NCBI RefSeq assembly: GCF_000768355.1
Contig: NZ_AVPU01000002.1
Span: forward strand, 1-64,000
Reading direction: 5' to 3'
DNA length: 64,000 bases
DNA from: Lysobacter daejeonensis GH1-9
GTDB taxonomy: Bacteria > Pseudomonadota > Gammaproteobacteria > Xanthomonadales > Xanthomonadaceae
Shown piece after piece: positions 33,471 to 46,291 of this stretch; within the stretch, counting starts at the first letter, position 1, and the number at the start of each line of letters is the position of its first letter. The notes beneath the pieces were generated by a model. It searched no databases. It was not told where the DNA came from and worked only from the letters and a program-made list of their open reading frames with translations. The position numbers and the translations under genes are program-made.

Positions 33471-33830
33471 ATGGCACGAGTCAAGCGTGGCGTGCAAGCG
33501 CGCCGTCGTCACAAGAAGATCCTGAAGGCCGCGAAGGGCTACTACAACGCCCGTCGCAAGGTTTTCCGCGTCGCCAAGCAGGCGGTCACCAAGGCGTTGC
33601 AGTACGCCTACATCGGCCGCAAGCAGAAGAAGCGCAATTTCCGTTCGCTGTGGATCACCCGTATCAATGCGGCTGCCCGCATCAACGGCCTGAGCTACAG
33701 CCGCTTCATGAACGGCCTGATGAAGGCCGGCATCACCCTGGACCGCAAGGTGCTGGCGGACATCGCCGTGCACGACGCCGACGGCTTTGCCGCGCTGGCG
33801 GAGAAGGCGAAGGGCGCGCTCGCGGCGTAA
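33471..33830 (+). CDS. rplT: 50S ribosomal protein L20
   Basis: 119-aa early-assembly protein of the large subunit: [20 protein letters not shown], then [23 protein letters not shown] through residues 51-73. In E. coli L20 also represses translation of its own operon through the leader before rpmI. A 10-bp terminator hairpin follows 74 bases downstream, before pheS. Confidence 0.98.
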   Translation: MARVKRGVQARRRHKKILKAAKGYYNARRKVFRVAKQAVTKALQYAYIGRKQKKRNFRSLWITRINAAARINGLSYSRFMNGLMKAGITLDRKVLADIAVHDADGFAALAEKAKGALAA

Positions 33831-33904
33831 TTTGTCGCAGGCCGCGGACGGTGGTGCACCCAGGTGCCGGTCCGGCCGCAGGTCGAAGACAATGAGGTAC
33901 ACGC

Positions 33905-33940
33905 ATGGGGAAGGGCGCAAGTCCTTCCCCATTGCTTTTT
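33905..33940 (+). terminator. Terminator between rplT and pheS
   Basis: A 10-bp stem ATGGGGAAGG/CCTTCCCCAT (33905-33914 with 33923-33932), loop GCGCAAGT, then TGCTTTTT. It may be a full terminator or an attenuator of pheST. Confidence 0.85.
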
Positions 33941-33952
33941 GGGGCGCCGTAG

Positions 33953-35056
<1,104 letters not shown>

Positions 35057-35204
35057 GGACGACAGGCCGCGTGGCGCGTCAATGCTTGATGCGGCCGGCG
35101 GGGCTGGGAAGCACGGCCCCGAACCAGATTGAACGGTTGGCGGCTTCGGCTGCCGGACGGGCGCGGTAACCGCCGCGCCTTCGACGGAACCAGATGGATT
35201 CACG

Positions 35205-37646
35205 ATGAAATTCTCCGAAAACTGGCTGCGCCACCATGTACCGACCACCGCGACGCGCGATGAACTCGCCGCGACGCTGACTGCAATCGGGCTGGAGGTG
35301 GAAGACGTCACGCCGCTGGGCGAATCGCTGGACGGCGTGGTCGTCGCGCAGATCGTCAGCGCCGAGAAGCATCCCGAAGCCGACCGGTTGCAGGTGTGCC
35401 AAGTCGACACCGGCAATGGCACGGTGCAGATCGTGTGCGGCGCGCCGAATGCGCGTGCGGGCCTGAGGGCGCCGCTGGCGCAGGTCGGCGCGGTGCTGCC
35501 GGGCGGGATCAACATCAAGGCGGCCAAGCTGCGTGGCGTGGAATCGGCCGGCATGCTGTGCTCGGCCAAGGAACTGGGCATCGACGCCGATGCGTCTGGC
35601 CTGCTGGAACTGCCGGCCGATGCGCCGGTGGGCACGCCGCTGGCCGATTACCTCGGCCTGCCGGACGCCAGCATCGAGATCAAGCTCACGCCCAATCGCG
35701 CCGATTGCTTCGGTGTGCGCGGCATCGCCTATGACGTGGCGGCCGCATGCGGTGGCGAAGTCGCGCATTTCGACGCGACACCGATGCCGGCGCTCAACAA
35801 TGAAGCACTGGCCATCGAACTCAACGCAGGTGCGGACGCACCTCGCTATCTGGGCCGGGTGATCGAGGGCGTCAACGCCGCGGCCAGCACGCCGGTGTGG
35901 ATGGCCGAGCGCCTGCGCCGCAGCGGCATCCGCCCTGTCTCGTTCCTGGTGGACGTGACCCAGTACGTGATGATCGAGCTGGGCCAGCCGATGCATGCGT
36001 TCGATCGCGACCTGCTACAGGGCCCGGTGGGCGTGCGGCGTTCGCGCGCTGGCGAGGCGCTGAAGCTGCTCGACGGCCGTGACGTGACCCTGGACGACCA
36101 GTTCGTGGTCATCACCGACGCCGACCGCGCGGTGGCGCTCGCGGGCGTGATGGGCGGCTTCGATACGCGCGTCACCGATACGACGAAGGACGTGTTCCTC
36201 GAATCGGCGCACTTCGCGCCTGCGGCGATCATCGGCCGTGGCCGCAAGCTGGGCTTGCATACCGATGCCGGCCACCGCTTCGAACGCGGCGTGGACCCGG
36301 AGCTGCCGCGCATCGCGATGGAATATGCGACGCGCCTGATCGTGGAAGTCGCCGGCGGTGCGCCGGGCCCGGTGGTCGAGGCGACGCTGTCCGAGCACCT
36401 GCCGCAGCCGCAGCCGATCGCGTTGCGTCGCGCGCGTCTGGCTCGCGTGCTGGGTCTGAAGGTGGCCGACGCCGAGGTGGAGCGCATCCTGCGCGCACTG
36501 GGATTGGCGGTGGAGCCGCTGGCCGCGGCGGAAGGCTGGCGCGTAACCGCACCGACCCGCCGCTTCGACATCGCCATCGAAGAAGACCTGATCGAAGAGA
36601 TCGCCCGCATCCACGGATACGACCGCATCCCGACCACGCTGCCGGCCGGTGCTGCGCGGCTGGTGGCGCCCACCGAGACCCGCGTGGATGAGCCGACGGT
36701 GCGCCGCCAGGTCGCCGCGCGCGAATACCTGGAAGCCATCAACTACGCGTTCGTGGATGAGGCGCTGCTGACCCGCTGGGGACTGGCCGAAGGCGTCGTG
36801 CCGCTGGCCAACCCGCTCAGCGCCGAGCTCGGCGTGATGCGCCCCTCGCTGCTGCCGGGCCTGGTCGCGGCGCTGGGTCGCAACGTGGCGCGCCAGCAGG
36901 GACGCGTGCGCCTGTTCGAGCTCGGCAACGTATTCACCGCTGACGGGGCGACGCCTTGGGTCGGTGGCCCGACCGCGCACGGCCACAGCGCCGGCGAGGG
37001 CGCGCCGCTGCATACCCAGCGCGTCGCTGCCGTGGCCTGCGGTGCGGCCGGCACCGAGCAGTGGGCTGCCAAGGCCCAGCCGGTCGGCTTCCATGACGTG
37101 AAGGGCGACCTGGAAAGCCTCGCCGCGGTGGCGGGCGCGCGCCTGGAATACCGCGCGTCCCGGCCGGGCTGGGCGCACCCGGGCCGCTCGGCCGACGTGT
37201 TCCGCGTCGGCGACGACGGAGCCGCGTCCAAGCTGGGCTGGATCGGCCAGCTGCACCCGCGCCTGCAGCGGGCCTTGGACCTGGACGTTGACGTGGTTGC
37301 TTTCGAGCTGGACCTGGAGCCGCTGCTGGACCGCGCCCTGCCGCGCGCGGGCGGCCAGTCGCGCTTCCCGTCCGTCCGCCGCGACCTCGCGTTCGTCGTG
37401 CCGGAAGCGGTGGAGTGGGGTGCGATTGCCGCTACCGTGAAGGCCGCCGCAGGCCCGTCGTTGCGCGATCTGGTGCTGTTTGACCGCTACCAGGGCAAGG
37501 GTGTCGAAACCGGCTTCAAGAGTCTGGCTATGGGCTTGATTCTGCAGGAAGAATCACGCACCCTCACGGATCAGGACGTGGACGCGGTGGTGTCGTCGGT
37601 GACCCAGGCCATCGATGCTGCCCACGGCGCCAGGATCCGCGGCTGA
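35205..37646 (+). CDS. pheT: Phenylalanyl-tRNA synthetase beta subunit
   Basis: 813-aa subunit. N-terminal tRNA-binding (EMAP-like) domain with [19 protein letters not shown] and [14 protein letters not shown]3/B4 editing domain ([20 protein letters not shown]), B5 domain, a class II-like core and the C-terminal FDX anticodon-binding domain ([31 protein letters not shown]). Slightly longer than the ~795-aa norm. ihfA begins 67 bases later. Confidence 0.98.
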   Translation: MKFSENWLRHHVPTTATRDELAATLTAIGLEVEDVTPLGESLDGVVVAQIVSAEKHPEADRLQVCQVDTGNGTVQIVCGAPNARAGLRAPLAQVGAVLPGGINIKAAKLRGVESAGMLCSAKELGIDADASGLLELPADAPVGTPLADYLGLPDASIEIKLTPNRADCFGVRGIAYDVAAACGGEVAHFDATPMPALNNEALAIELNAGADAPRYLGRVIEGVNAAASTPVWMAERLRRSGIRPVSFLVDVTQYVMIELGQPMHAFDRDLLQGPVGVRRSRAGEALKLLDGRDVTLDDQFVVITDADRAVALAGVMGGFDTRVTDTTKDVFLESAHFAPAAIIGRGRKLGLHTDAGHRFERGVDPELPRIAMEYATRLIVEVAGGAPGPVVEATLSEHLPQPQPIALRRARLARVLGLKVADAEVERILRALGLAVEPLAAAEGWRVTAPTRRFDIAIEEDLIEEIARIHGYDRIPTTLPAGAARLVAPTETRVDEPTVRRQVAAREYLEAINYAFVDEALLTRWGLAEGVVPLANPLSAELGVMRPSLLPGLVAALGRNVARQQGRVRLFELGNVFTADGATPWVGGPTAHGHSAGEGAPLHTQRVAAVACGAAGTEQWAAKAQPVGFHDVKGDLESLAAVAGARLEYRASRPGWAHPGRSADVFRVGDDGAASKLGWIGQLHPRLQRALDLDVDVVAFELDLEPLLDRALPRAGGQSRFPSVRRDLAFVVPEAVEWGAIAATVKAAAGPSLRDLVLFDRYQGKGVETGFKSLAMGLILQEESRTLTDQDVDAVVSSVTQAIDAAHGARIRG

Positions 37647-37713
37647 CCGCCGCACGCAGTTGCAACACCGGTGGCCGGGCCCATGGTCGGGCCACCGTAC
37701 ACAGGGGAACGAT

Positions 37714-38016
37714 GTGGCTTTGACCAAGGCTGAAATGGCCGAACGCCTGTTCGACGAAGTCGGACTGAACAAGCGCGAGGCGAAGGAGTTCGTCGATGCC
37801 TTCTTCGACGCGCTCCGCGAAGCGCTGGAGCAGGGTCGGCAGGTGAAACTGTCGGGCTTCGGCAACTTCGACCTGCGCCGCAAGAACCAGCGGCCGGGCC
37901 GGAACCCGAAGACCGGCGAGGAGATTCCAATTTCGGCGCGTACGGTGGTGACGTTCCGTCCGGGGCAGAAGCTCAAGGAACGCGTCGAGGCCTACGCTGG
38001 AGGTGTGAATGCTTGA
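37714..38016 (+). CDS. ihfA: Integration host factor alpha subunit
   Basis: 100-aa DNA-bending protein that pairs with IhfB. GTG 37714 gives (M)[19 protein letters not shown] and follows AGGGGAAC. The DNA-intercalating arm is [14 protein letters not shown]. In-frame codons to 37615 are not coding. It is linked to pheT as in E. coli and overlaps the MerR gene by 8 bases. Confidence 0.97.
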   Translation: MALTKAEMAERLFDEVGLNKREAKEFVDAFFDALREALEQGRQVKLSGFGNFDLRRKNQRPGRNPKTGEEIPISARTVVTFRPGQKLKERVEAYAGGVNA

Positions 38017-38365
38017 TCCCGGCAGCAACCGCGAACTCCCGCCCATCCCGGCCAAGCGCTACTTCACCATCGGTGAGGTCAGCGAGCTGTGCGACGTCAA
38101 GCCGCACGTGCTGCGCTACTGGGAGACGGAGTTCCCGTCGCTGAATCCGGTCAAGCGCCGCGGCAACCGCCGTTACTACCAGCGCCACGAGGTGCTGATG
38201 GTGCGCCAGATCCGTGGGCTGCTGTACGAGCAGGGCTACACCATCGGCGGCGCGCGGCTGCGCCTGGAGGGTGAGTCGGCGAAGGACGAGTCCGCGCTGA
38301 GCTCGCAGATCATCAAGCAGGTGCGGATGGAACTGGAAGAGGTCCTGCAATTGCTCAAGCGCTGA
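38009..38365 (+). CDS. MerR-family transcriptional regulator
   Basis: 118-aa single-domain MerR regulator. [27 protein letters not shown] (residues 19-45) is the winged helix-turn-helix, and [34 protein letters not shown] the second half. The C-terminal helix is short, with no ligand-binding cysteines. The pheT-ihfA-merR-tRNA-Pro order is widely conserved in gammaproteobacteria; no target is known. Confidence 0.92.
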   Translation: MLDPGSNRELPPIPAKRYFTIGEVSELCDVKPHVLRYWETEFPSLNPVKRRGNRRYYQRHEVLMVRQIRGLLYEQGYTIGGARLRLEGESAKDESALSSQIIKQVRMELEEVLQLLKR

Positions 38366-38376
38366 GCAAAAGCGGT

Positions 38377-38403
38377 TATACTTTCCGGCCGCCGCAAGGC
38401 GGC
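38377..38403 (+). promoter_or_regulatory. Promoter region of tRNA-Pro
   Basis: TATACT (38377-38382) is a good -10 box; TTGCTC lies 20 bases upstream, a long spacing. A GCCGCC-GCAA-GGCGGC hairpin (38388-38403) lies between it and the tRNA. Confidence 0.5.
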
Positions 38404-38419
38404 ACATTGCAGGTTCAGT

Positions 38420-38496
38420 CGGGGCGTAGCGCAGCCTGGTAGCGCATCTGCCTGGGGGGCAGAGGGTCGTCGGTTCGAATCCGGCCGTCCCGACCA
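38420..38496 (+). tRNA. tRNA-Pro (GGG)
   Basis: 77 bases with encoded CCA. Acceptor CGGGGCG/CGTCCCG with one wobble, anticodon stem TCTGC/GCAGA with loop CTGGGGG (anticodon GGG), T-loop GGTTCGAATCC. Confidence 0.97.
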
Positions 38497-38512
38497 ACTT
38501 GCACGTCACAGG

Positions 38513-38550
38513 CAGCGGCCTTCGGAGCGATCCGGGCCGCTGTTTTCGTT
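38513..38550 (+). terminator. Terminator of tRNA-Pro
   Basis: CAGCGGCC/GGCCGCTG stem (38513-38520 with 38535-38542) and TTTTCGTT tail, 16 bases after the tRNA. Confidence 0.85.
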
Positions 38551-38673
38551 TGTGCGTTTCGGTCTACGCTGGAGAGGCTTGCCGGGATTGGGAGCCAGCA
38601 GCAGTGACCCGGTTGAACTTTCACACTGGTGACCGTGTCAGACCGGGCTTCATGGACAGGAAACGGAGTTTGC

Positions 38674-39705
38674 ATGCGGAGCATCGGATGTGCGGCGCTG
38701 TTGTGCGTGATCGTGGTGTCGGGAAGTGCGATGGCGGAGGTGGCGAAGCCATCGGCCCCGGTGAACGCGACGGAGGCGCCATTGCCGATCGTGGACGCGG
38801 CCCCGGTGCCGGTGAATGGCCTCAAGGCCGGACCGGGTCTGTGGCAGGTGCGCAAGGGCGACAACACGCTGTGGATCTTTGGCACCGTGTCGCCGATCCC
38901 CAAGGGGCTGGAGTGGTATTCGCCGCAGGCCGAGCGCGCGCTGGCGCGCAGCACGCAGATCATCGGCACGCCCAGCGTGGGCGTGTCGGTGGGCGTGGGC
39001 GGGATGTTCCGCGCGGCGTTCGCCATGCCGACGTTGCTCAAGGCGCGCAAGAACCCCGACGGCAAGACGTTGCGCGAGGTGCTGCCAGCGCCGCTGTATG
39101 CGCGCTGGTCGCAGTTGCGCCAGCAGTATCTGCCGAAGGACGATGACATCGAAGAGTTCCGCCCATCGTTTGCCGCGAGCAAGCTGTACATGGCGGCGCT
39201 GGAGCGTGCGGGCCTGGTCAGCGCAGGGGCGGTGTACGAACGCATCGACAAGGTGGTCAAGAAGCACGACGTGGAGCGCGTCAGCACGTCTGTGAAGACC
39301 GAGGTGCGTGACGTGAAGGGTGTAGCCAAGACGGTCATCCGTTCCAGGGTGGACGAGACCGGCTGCTTCCGCGAGGTGCTGGATGCGCTGGAAACCGACG
39401 TGGCGCAGGCGACGCTGCGCGCCAACGCCTGGGCCGAGGGCGACGTGGCCACGCTGACGGCGCTGAGCGAACGCAGGTCGCGCCAGGAGTGCGATGAGAC
39501 GTTCTTCGCCAGCGAGCTCGCCGCGGAGCTCGGGCTTGCCGATGGCCGGGCACGCACGGAGGCGCAGTGGCTGAAAGCCGTGGACACGGCGCTGGCGCGC
39601 AACCGCGACACCTTCGCGGTGTTGCCGGTGGGCTCGATGCTGGGTGAGACCGGTTGGCTGGCTCGCCTGCGTGCGCGGGGCTACGAGGTGGTCGCGCCGG
39701 AATGA
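38674..39705 (+). CDS. TraB/GumN-family protein lacking the GxxH histidines
   Basis: 343-aa exported protein from ATG 38674 (GGAG upstream), with a signal peptide ending near VSGSAMAE. The TraB/GumN fold is seen in GLWQVRKGDNTLWIFGTVS near residue 55 and the closing FAVLPVGSMLGETGWLARLRARGYEV. In active Tiki-like members both repeats carry GxxH; here they read GTVS (Ser73) and GSML, so the metal-dependent protease activity of that family is doubtful. Its function is unknown. It is convergent with dxs, with a 10-bp stem at 39714-39744 between them. Confidence 0.82.
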   Translation: MRSIGCAALLCVIVVSGSAMAEVAKPSAPVNATEAPLPIVDAAPVPVNGLKAGPGLWQVRKGDNTLWIFGTVSPIPKGLEWYSPQAERALARSTQIIGTPSVGVSVGVGGMFRAAFAMPTLLKARKNPDGKTLREVLPAPLYARWSQLRQQYLPKDDDIEEFRPSFAASKLYMAALERAGLVSAGAVYERIDKVVKKHDVERVSTSVKTEVRDVKGVAKTVIRSRVDETGCFREVLDALETDVAQATLRANAWAEGDVATLTALSERRSRQECDETFFASELAAELGLADGRARTEAQWLKAVDTALARNRDTFAVLPVGSMLGETGWLARLRARGYEVVAPE

Positions 39706-39748
39706 ACGTGAGGGTCCGCCACTGGCCTCGGGCGAGTGGCGGACGCGG

Positions 39749-41665
39749 TCAGCCGGCCGCGCTGAGGCTGGACGCCGTCAGATGCGGCCAGCGCGCCAGG
39801 ATGGACCCGCGAATGCCAGCCGCATCGAGGCCGGCCTCGGCCAGCAGCTGCTCGCGGCTGGCGTGGTGCTGGAACGCATCCGGCAGGCCCAGGTGCAGGA
39901 TCGGCAGGGTGACGCCTTCGGCAGCCAGCAGCTCGGCCACGCCGCTGCCCGCACCGCCGGCCACCACGTTGTCTTCGAGGGTGACGAAGCCGTCGTGCGT
40001 CTTCGCCAGCGACAGGATCATGTCGCGGTCCAGCGGCTTGACGAAGCGCATGTTGACCACGGTCAGGCCGAGTTCCGCGCCCACCTGTTCGGCCGCCGGG
40101 ACGATGGCGCCGAAGGCGAGCAGGGCGATGCCGTGGCCATTGCGGCGCAACTGCGCCTTGCCGATGGGCAGCGGCTGCAGTTCCGCTTCCATTGCCACGC
40201 CGGGGCCGGTGCCGCGCGGGTAGCGCACCGCCGCCGGGCCCGGGTGCAGGTGGCCGGTGGTCAGCATCTGCCGGCACTCGTTCTCGTCGGACGGCGCCAT
40301 CACCAGCATGTTCGGAACGCAGCGCAGGTAGCTCAGGTCGAGGTTGCCGGCATGCGTGGCGCCGTCCGGGCCGACCACGCCGCCACGGTCGATCGCGAAC
40401 AGCACGTCAAGCTCCTGGATCGCCACGTCGTGCACCAGCTGGTCGTAGCCGCGCTGCAGGAAGGTGGAATAGATCGCGACGACGGGCTTGGCGCCCTCGC
40501 AGGCCATGCCCGCAGCCAGCGTCACCGCATGCTGCTCGGCGATGGCCACGTCGAAGTAGCGCTGCGGGTACTCCTTGCTGAAACGCACCAGGCCCGAGCC
40601 TTCGCGCATCGCCGGGGTGATGCCCATCAGCTTGGGGTCGGCGGCGGCCATGTCGCACAACCAGTCACCGAACACATCGGTGTAGGTGGGCTTCTTCGCG
40701 CCGCCCTTGCTGACCATGCCCTGCGCCGGGTCGAACGGGCTGACCGCGTGGTAGCCGATCTGGTCGCCCTCGGCGAGTTCGTAGCCCTTGCCCTTGGTGG
40801 TGATGATGTGCAGAAGCTGTGGGCCCTTGAGGCCTTTCAGGGTCTTCAGCGCGCCCAGCAGTGCGGGCAGGTCGTGGCCGTCGATGGGGCCGGTGTAGTG
40901 GAAGCCCAGTTCCTCGAAGAAGGTGGACGGCAGGACCATGCCCTTCCACTGCTCTTCCCAGCGCTTGACGAAGCGCGCCGGCGCACCGTGCTTGTCGCCC
41001 AGCAGCTTCTTGCCGCCCTCGCGGATGGCGTTGAGCGTACGGCTGCCGGAGAGTCGGCCGAGCATGCGCGTGACGCCGCCGACGTTCTCCGAGATCGACA
41101 TCTGGTTGTCGTTGAGGATCACCAGCAGGTTCGGCTCGATGCCGCCAGGCTGGTCACCCATGCCGCCACCGTGCGCCAGCGCCTCGAAGGCCATGCCGCC
41201 GGTGATCGCGCCATCGCCGATCACCGCAACGACCTTGCGCTCGTCACCCATGCGCTGCAGGGCGATCGCCATGCCCAGCGCGGCGGAGATCGAGGTGGAC
41301 GAGTGGCCCACGCCGAAGGTGTCGTACTCGGACTCCTCGCGCTTGGGGAACGGCGCCACGCCGTCCTTTTGCTTGACCGTGTGGATGGTGTCGCGGCGGC
41401 CCGTCAGGATCTTGTGTGGATAGCACTGGTGGCCGACGTCCCAGACCAGGCGGTCGACCGGTGTCTCGTACAGCCAGTGGAGCGCGACGGTGAGCTCGAT
41501 CACGCCCAGGCCGGCGCCGAAATGGCCGCCGACCTTGGCCACCTGCTCGATCAGGTAGGCGCGCAGTTCATCGGCGATCGCCGGCAGTTCCGATTCGGGG
41601 AACTGGCGCAGTTCGGCAGGCAGGGCGATGCGCGACAGGCGCGGGTAGCGTTGCGGATCGATCAT
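39749..41665 (-). CDS. dxs: 1-deoxy-D-xylulose-5-phosphate synthase
   Basis: First enzyme of the non-mevalonate isoprenoid pathway: pyruvate plus glyceraldehyde 3-phosphate gives DXP, CO2 released. 638 aa from ATG 41665. Thiamine diphosphate site [31 protein letters not shown] near the start, the transketolase pyrimidine-binding domain ([15 protein letters not shown]) and the C-terminal transketolase domain. In-frame codons upstream to 41722 were rejected. Stands alone. Confidence 0.98.
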   Translation of the reverse strand: MIDPQRYPRLSRIALPAELRQFPESELPAIADELRAYLIEQVAKVGGHFGAGLGVIELTVALHWLYETPVDRLVWDVGHQCYPHKILTGRRDTIHTVKQKDGVAPFPKREESEYDTFGVGHSSTSISAALGMAIALQRMGDERKVVAVIGDGAITGGMAFEALAHGGGMGDQPGGIEPNLLVILNDNQMSISENVGGVTRMLGRLSGSRTLNAIREGGKKLLGDKHGAPARFVKRWEEQWKGMVLPSTFFEELGFHYTGPIDGHDLPALLGALKTLKGLKGPQLLHIITTKGKGYELAEGDQIGYHAVSPFDPAQGMVSKGGAKKPTYTDVFGDWLCDMAAADPKLMGITPAMREGSGLVRFSKEYPQRYFDVAIAEQHAVTLAAGMACEGAKPVVAIYSTFLQRGYDQLVHDVAIQELDVLFAIDRGGVVGPDGATHAGNLDLSYLRCVPNMLVMAPSDENECRQMLTTGHLHPGPAAVRYPRGTGPGVAMEAELQPLPIGKAQLRRNGHGIALLAFGAIVPAAEQVGAELGLTVVNMRFVKPLDRDMILSLAKTHDGFVTLEDNVVAGGAGSGVAELLAAEGVTLPILHLGLPDAFQHHASREQLLAEAGLDAAGIRGSILARWPHLTASSLSAAG

Positions 41666-41757
41666 CACGTCGCAGTATGACGGTAAGCCTGCCATTGTCC
41701 CGCGACGCCGGAAGGGGGGCAAGGCATACCGCCCCGTATGCCGGGGCGATGGGGGAC

Positions 41758-42948
41758 TCAGCGACCGCGCAGGCGACCGAACAGGCCGCCGGCCTTGTTG
41801 GCGTCCGGTTCGGGTTCCAGCTCGCGATAGGGCTCGGCGAAGCCTGTGGCCAGGCTGGCGTTGACGAAATCGTTGACTTCCTGGCGGGTGACACCGCTGG
41901 CGTCGGTGATTTCGGACAGCGTGGCGGGGCCCTTCATCATCACCGTGGCGATGCGGAAGTGCTTGGGATATTCACGCTCGGTCTGCGGCCATTTCAACAG
42001 GCGGTAGCGGTCGCTGGGGTCGTAGCCCGAGGCCAGGGTGCCGTTGCCGCCCAGCAGGCCGCCGAACCACACCAGGCGCGACAGGGGCTGCGCGCCACCC
42101 TGTGCGGCGGTGTCATGGTCCCAAGCGGCGTCATTGACCACTTCGAAGCTGTCGCGGCCCATGCGCTGGCCGAAGAGTTCGGCCAGTGGCTTGAGCGAGG
42201 CGGGGCCAAAATAGGTTTGCAGATCGTTGTCGATCAACACCGACAGGTGGCCGGCGCGGACGCGGCAGCGACCCTTGAGCTGCCCCGAGGCCAGCCAGCC
42301 AGCCAGTGTGGTTGGCGCGGTGGTGGTGGGGGCTGCCGTTGTCGGCTCCGCAACCGCCTCGGGCGCGCTGGCCCGCGCGGGCTTGGCAGCGGTGGCCCAA
42401 GCCTCGGGCAGGGCGGTGCCTGCAGAAGCGGGGGCGGGTGCGGCGGCCGTGGCGGGCGCTGCGGTCCCGGCAGCCACGGCTACCGCGGCTACCGCGGCAG
42501 CCGTTTCCATGGCTGCCCCTCCCGTAGGGATGGTCGCAGCCAGGTCGGCGAAGAATTCGGGGAAAGCGTCGGTCAGTTCCTCAGGCGCGGCAGGTTCGGC
42601 CGGAAGTTGCGCAGTAGGCATCGCCGGGATGATGGGCTGGCCTGCGGCGGCCGCCGCCTCGCACAGCAGCGCGCGCACGCTGGCGGCGGTGAACGGGCGC
42701 TCCAGCCGGAAATCGGCCTGGGTGCGTGCGGCCGTGGTCAGACCGATCACCGTCTTGTCGGCGGCATGCAGGCGCAGCCAGCTCATCGGCCCGTACAGGG
42801 TGTCCATGTCGACGACGACATAGGCCGCGTCCGGCTCGGGCACCAGCTTCCACGCGCCGCCGATATCGGCATTGGCCTCGGTGAAGGCGCCCTTGAGGGC
42901 GGTTTCGGTGGCCGGGTCCATGCCGGTCATGCCGAGGGTCAGCGACAT
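41758..42948 (-). CDS. Uncharacterized protein with C-terminal winged-helix-like domain
   Basis: 396 aa from ATG 42948; not recognized with confidence. The N-terminal ~120 residues ([19 protein letters not shown]..., [17 protein letters not shown]) resemble a receiver-like or periplasmic alpha/beta fold. An Ala/Pro/Thr-rich linker follows (about 160-235), then a globular C-terminal part with [20 protein letters not shown] helix-turn-helix-like end ([26 protein letters not shown], about 340-365) precedes a short basic tail. No signal peptide, so cytoplasmic. Neighbours (dxs, HNH gene) give no functional hint. Confidence 0.65.
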   Translation of the reverse strand: MSLTLGMTGMDPATETALKGAFTEANADIGGAWKLVPEPDAAYVVVDMDTLYGPMSWLRLHAADKTVIGLTTAARTQADFRLERPFTAASVRALLCEAAAAAGQPIIPAMPTAQLPAEPAAPEELTDAFPEFFADLAATIPTGGAAMETAAAVAAVAVAAGTAAPATAAAPAPASAGTALPEAWATAAKPARASAPEAVAEPTTAAPTTTAPTTLAGWLASGQLKGRCRVRAGHLSVLIDNDLQTYFGPASLKPLAELFGQRMGRDSFEVVNDAAWDHDTAAQGGAQPLSRLVWFGGLLGGNGTLASGYDPSDRYRLLKWPQTEREYPKHFRIATVMMKGPATLSEITDASGVTRQEVNDFVNASLATGFAEPYRELEPEPDANKAGGLFGRLRGR

Positions 42949-43058
42949 CGTTACACCCGTTACGGATTGATTCAGGCGAGTGTTGCGGAGGCAGTCGCAA
43001 TCGTCAACGCGCGCATTGCGTCGTAAATGTGCGCGGGTGGGCACTTTGCCCGGCTGCC

Positions 43059-43748
43059 TCACCCTTGGGAGCGGGCGTTGCGCGGCAGCTGGTTCTTCAG
43101 GAAGGCCATCTGGTCGGCCAGGATGTTGCGGTTGGACAGGATCAGGTGCTCGATCCAACTGGGCCGGTAGGGCACGGCCAGCAGCGGCATGTTGGCCTGC
43201 TGCGGGGTGCGGTTGCTCTTGCGCGAATTGCACTGGAAGCAGGCGGCCACGACGTTCTCCCAGATGTCACGGCCGCCCTTGGACACCGGCATCACGTGGT
43301 CGCGGGTCAGGTGCGCGCGGCCGAAACCGCGACCGCAGTACAGGCACAGGTAGCCGTCGCGGGCGAACAGGGCAGGATTGGTCAGTGCGGGACTGGGCGA
43401 GAGTGCGCGCGCATGGGCATGCCCTCGCGCGGCCACGATGGGGTGCAGGGCGATGACGCTGCGCTCGCCGCTCAGGCGACAGATGCCGCCATGCACTTCC
43501 ATGCACGGGTCACCCAGCGTCCACGCGACGGCGTCGCGGGCATACAGGCATGCCGCGTCCTGCCAGTTGATCCAGTCGAGCGCGCGGCCATGCGCGTCCA
43601 GGGCCAGCAGGCGGACGGCGTTGAGTTGCTCGAGGGAGTTGCGCGGGACGATGCGCGGAGTGAAGCGGGGACCGTCCGGATCACGCCAGCCATGGTTGGC
43701 CAAGGTGCCGGATTGGACAAGGCGCAGGATCGCTCTGTCAGTCTCCAT
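43059..43748 (-). CDS. HNH endonuclease-domain protein
   Basis: 229 aa. The C-terminal half holds a zinc-ribbon HNH module: LCLYCGRGFGRAHLTRDHVMPVSKGG and ENVVAACFQCNSRKSNRTP, with the paired CxxC motifs and the DH of the active site. The N-terminal half (RLLALDAHGRALDWINWQDAACLYARDAVAWTLG through ~45-80) is typical of a chromosomal HNH family present in most proteobacteria as single genes and not linked to mobile DNA. Biological role unknown. Confidence 0.88.
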   Translation of the reverse strand: METDRAILRLVQSGTLANHGWRDPDGPRFTPRIVPRNSLEQLNAVRLLALDAHGRALDWINWQDAACLYARDAVAWTLGDPCMEVHGGICRLSGERSVIALHPIVAARGHAHARALSPSPALTNPALFARDGYLCLYCGRGFGRAHLTRDHVMPVSKGGRDIWENVVAACFQCNSRKSNRTPQQANMPLLAVPYRPSWIEHLILSNRNILADQMAFLKNQLPRNARSQG

Positions 43749-43865
43749 TGGAGACCAAGGATATACGCCTTTGGTGACGGATTTGCTACCCCGGCGTCAC
43801 GGCGTACGGCACCAGTCCAGTGGCGGCGCGGACGGTAGCCCCGATCCGCGCCGCTTTCCGTGTGT

Positions 43866-45656
<1,791 letters not shown>

Positions 45657-45696
45657 GTCGGGCCCGAGGGTCTAAGTGGTTTGAGTCGGCGAGGGA

Positions 45697-46170
45697 TCAG
45701 CGCAGCACACCGGGCAGGCCCGGGGCGGGGCTGAGCGCGCTGTTGCGGTCGATCTTGAAGCTGCGCTGCCGGGTGTTGTCCGGGGTGGCAGCGACAGTGC
45801 CCTTGAGCGTGTAGTCCACGCCGCGCCCGGCGGCGAGCGCATCGGCCACGGCGAGCTTGGCGGCGGCATTGGGGGCAAGGGTGACGGTGACCACGTCGGC
45901 CGATTCCTTGCCGATCGACAGCGCCGGCTGCGCGCTCAGGCGCCCGGCGTCCTGGCCGGCGACAGTCAGGGCCAGGTCGATGCGGTCAAAGCGCATGGCA
46001 ATACTGCTGAAGTTCTCGATGCGCAGGTCGGTGGACCAGCTGCCATCGGCGCGGACCGTGAGCTGCTGGATGCGCGCGGACGGCTCGGAGACGCGGCGGA
46101 CGGGGCCGCTTGCACAGCCGGCCAGGAGTGCCACGCACAATGCCATGCCAACCAACCGCGTCAACTTCAT
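45697..46170 (-). CDS. Lipoprotein with LEA2/WHy-type domain
   Basis: 157 aa. Lipobox LLAGCAS (Cys at 19) in a short signal peptide predicts a lipid-anchored envelope protein. The remainder has the LEA type 2 pattern: LRIENFSSIAMRFDRIDLALTVAGQDAGRL (about 50-79) and the closing TLKGTV. LEA2 proteins are linked to desiccation and stress tolerance; no direct evidence here. It is 40 bases upstream of the acyl-CoA dehydrogenase on the same strand. Confidence 0.78.
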   Translation of the reverse strand: MKLTRLVGMALCVALLAGCASGPVRRVSEPSARIQQLTVRADGSWSTDLRIENFSSIAMRFDRIDLALTVAGQDAGRLSAQPALSIGKESADVVTVTLAPNAAAKLAVADALAAGRGVDYTLKGTVAATPDNTRQRSFKIDRNSALSPAPGLPGVLR

Positions 46171-46213
46171 TCCACTGCTCCAAGCTTGGGGGCTTCGAGC
46201 ATACTACGGCGAA

Positions 46214-46250
46214 TGGAAAAATCAGGCCCACCGGCAGGGCCGGTGGGCCT
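46214..46250 (-). terminator. Terminator of the first S8 protease gene
   Basis: A perfect 12-bp stem (46224-46235 with 46239-46250, loop of three), followed on the minus strand by GATTTTTCC. It lies 42 bases after the protease stop. Confidence 0.9.
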
Positions 46251-46291
46251 GGTGCGGCGTCCTGCCGCGGGGACGCGAGGGGCCGCGTGGC

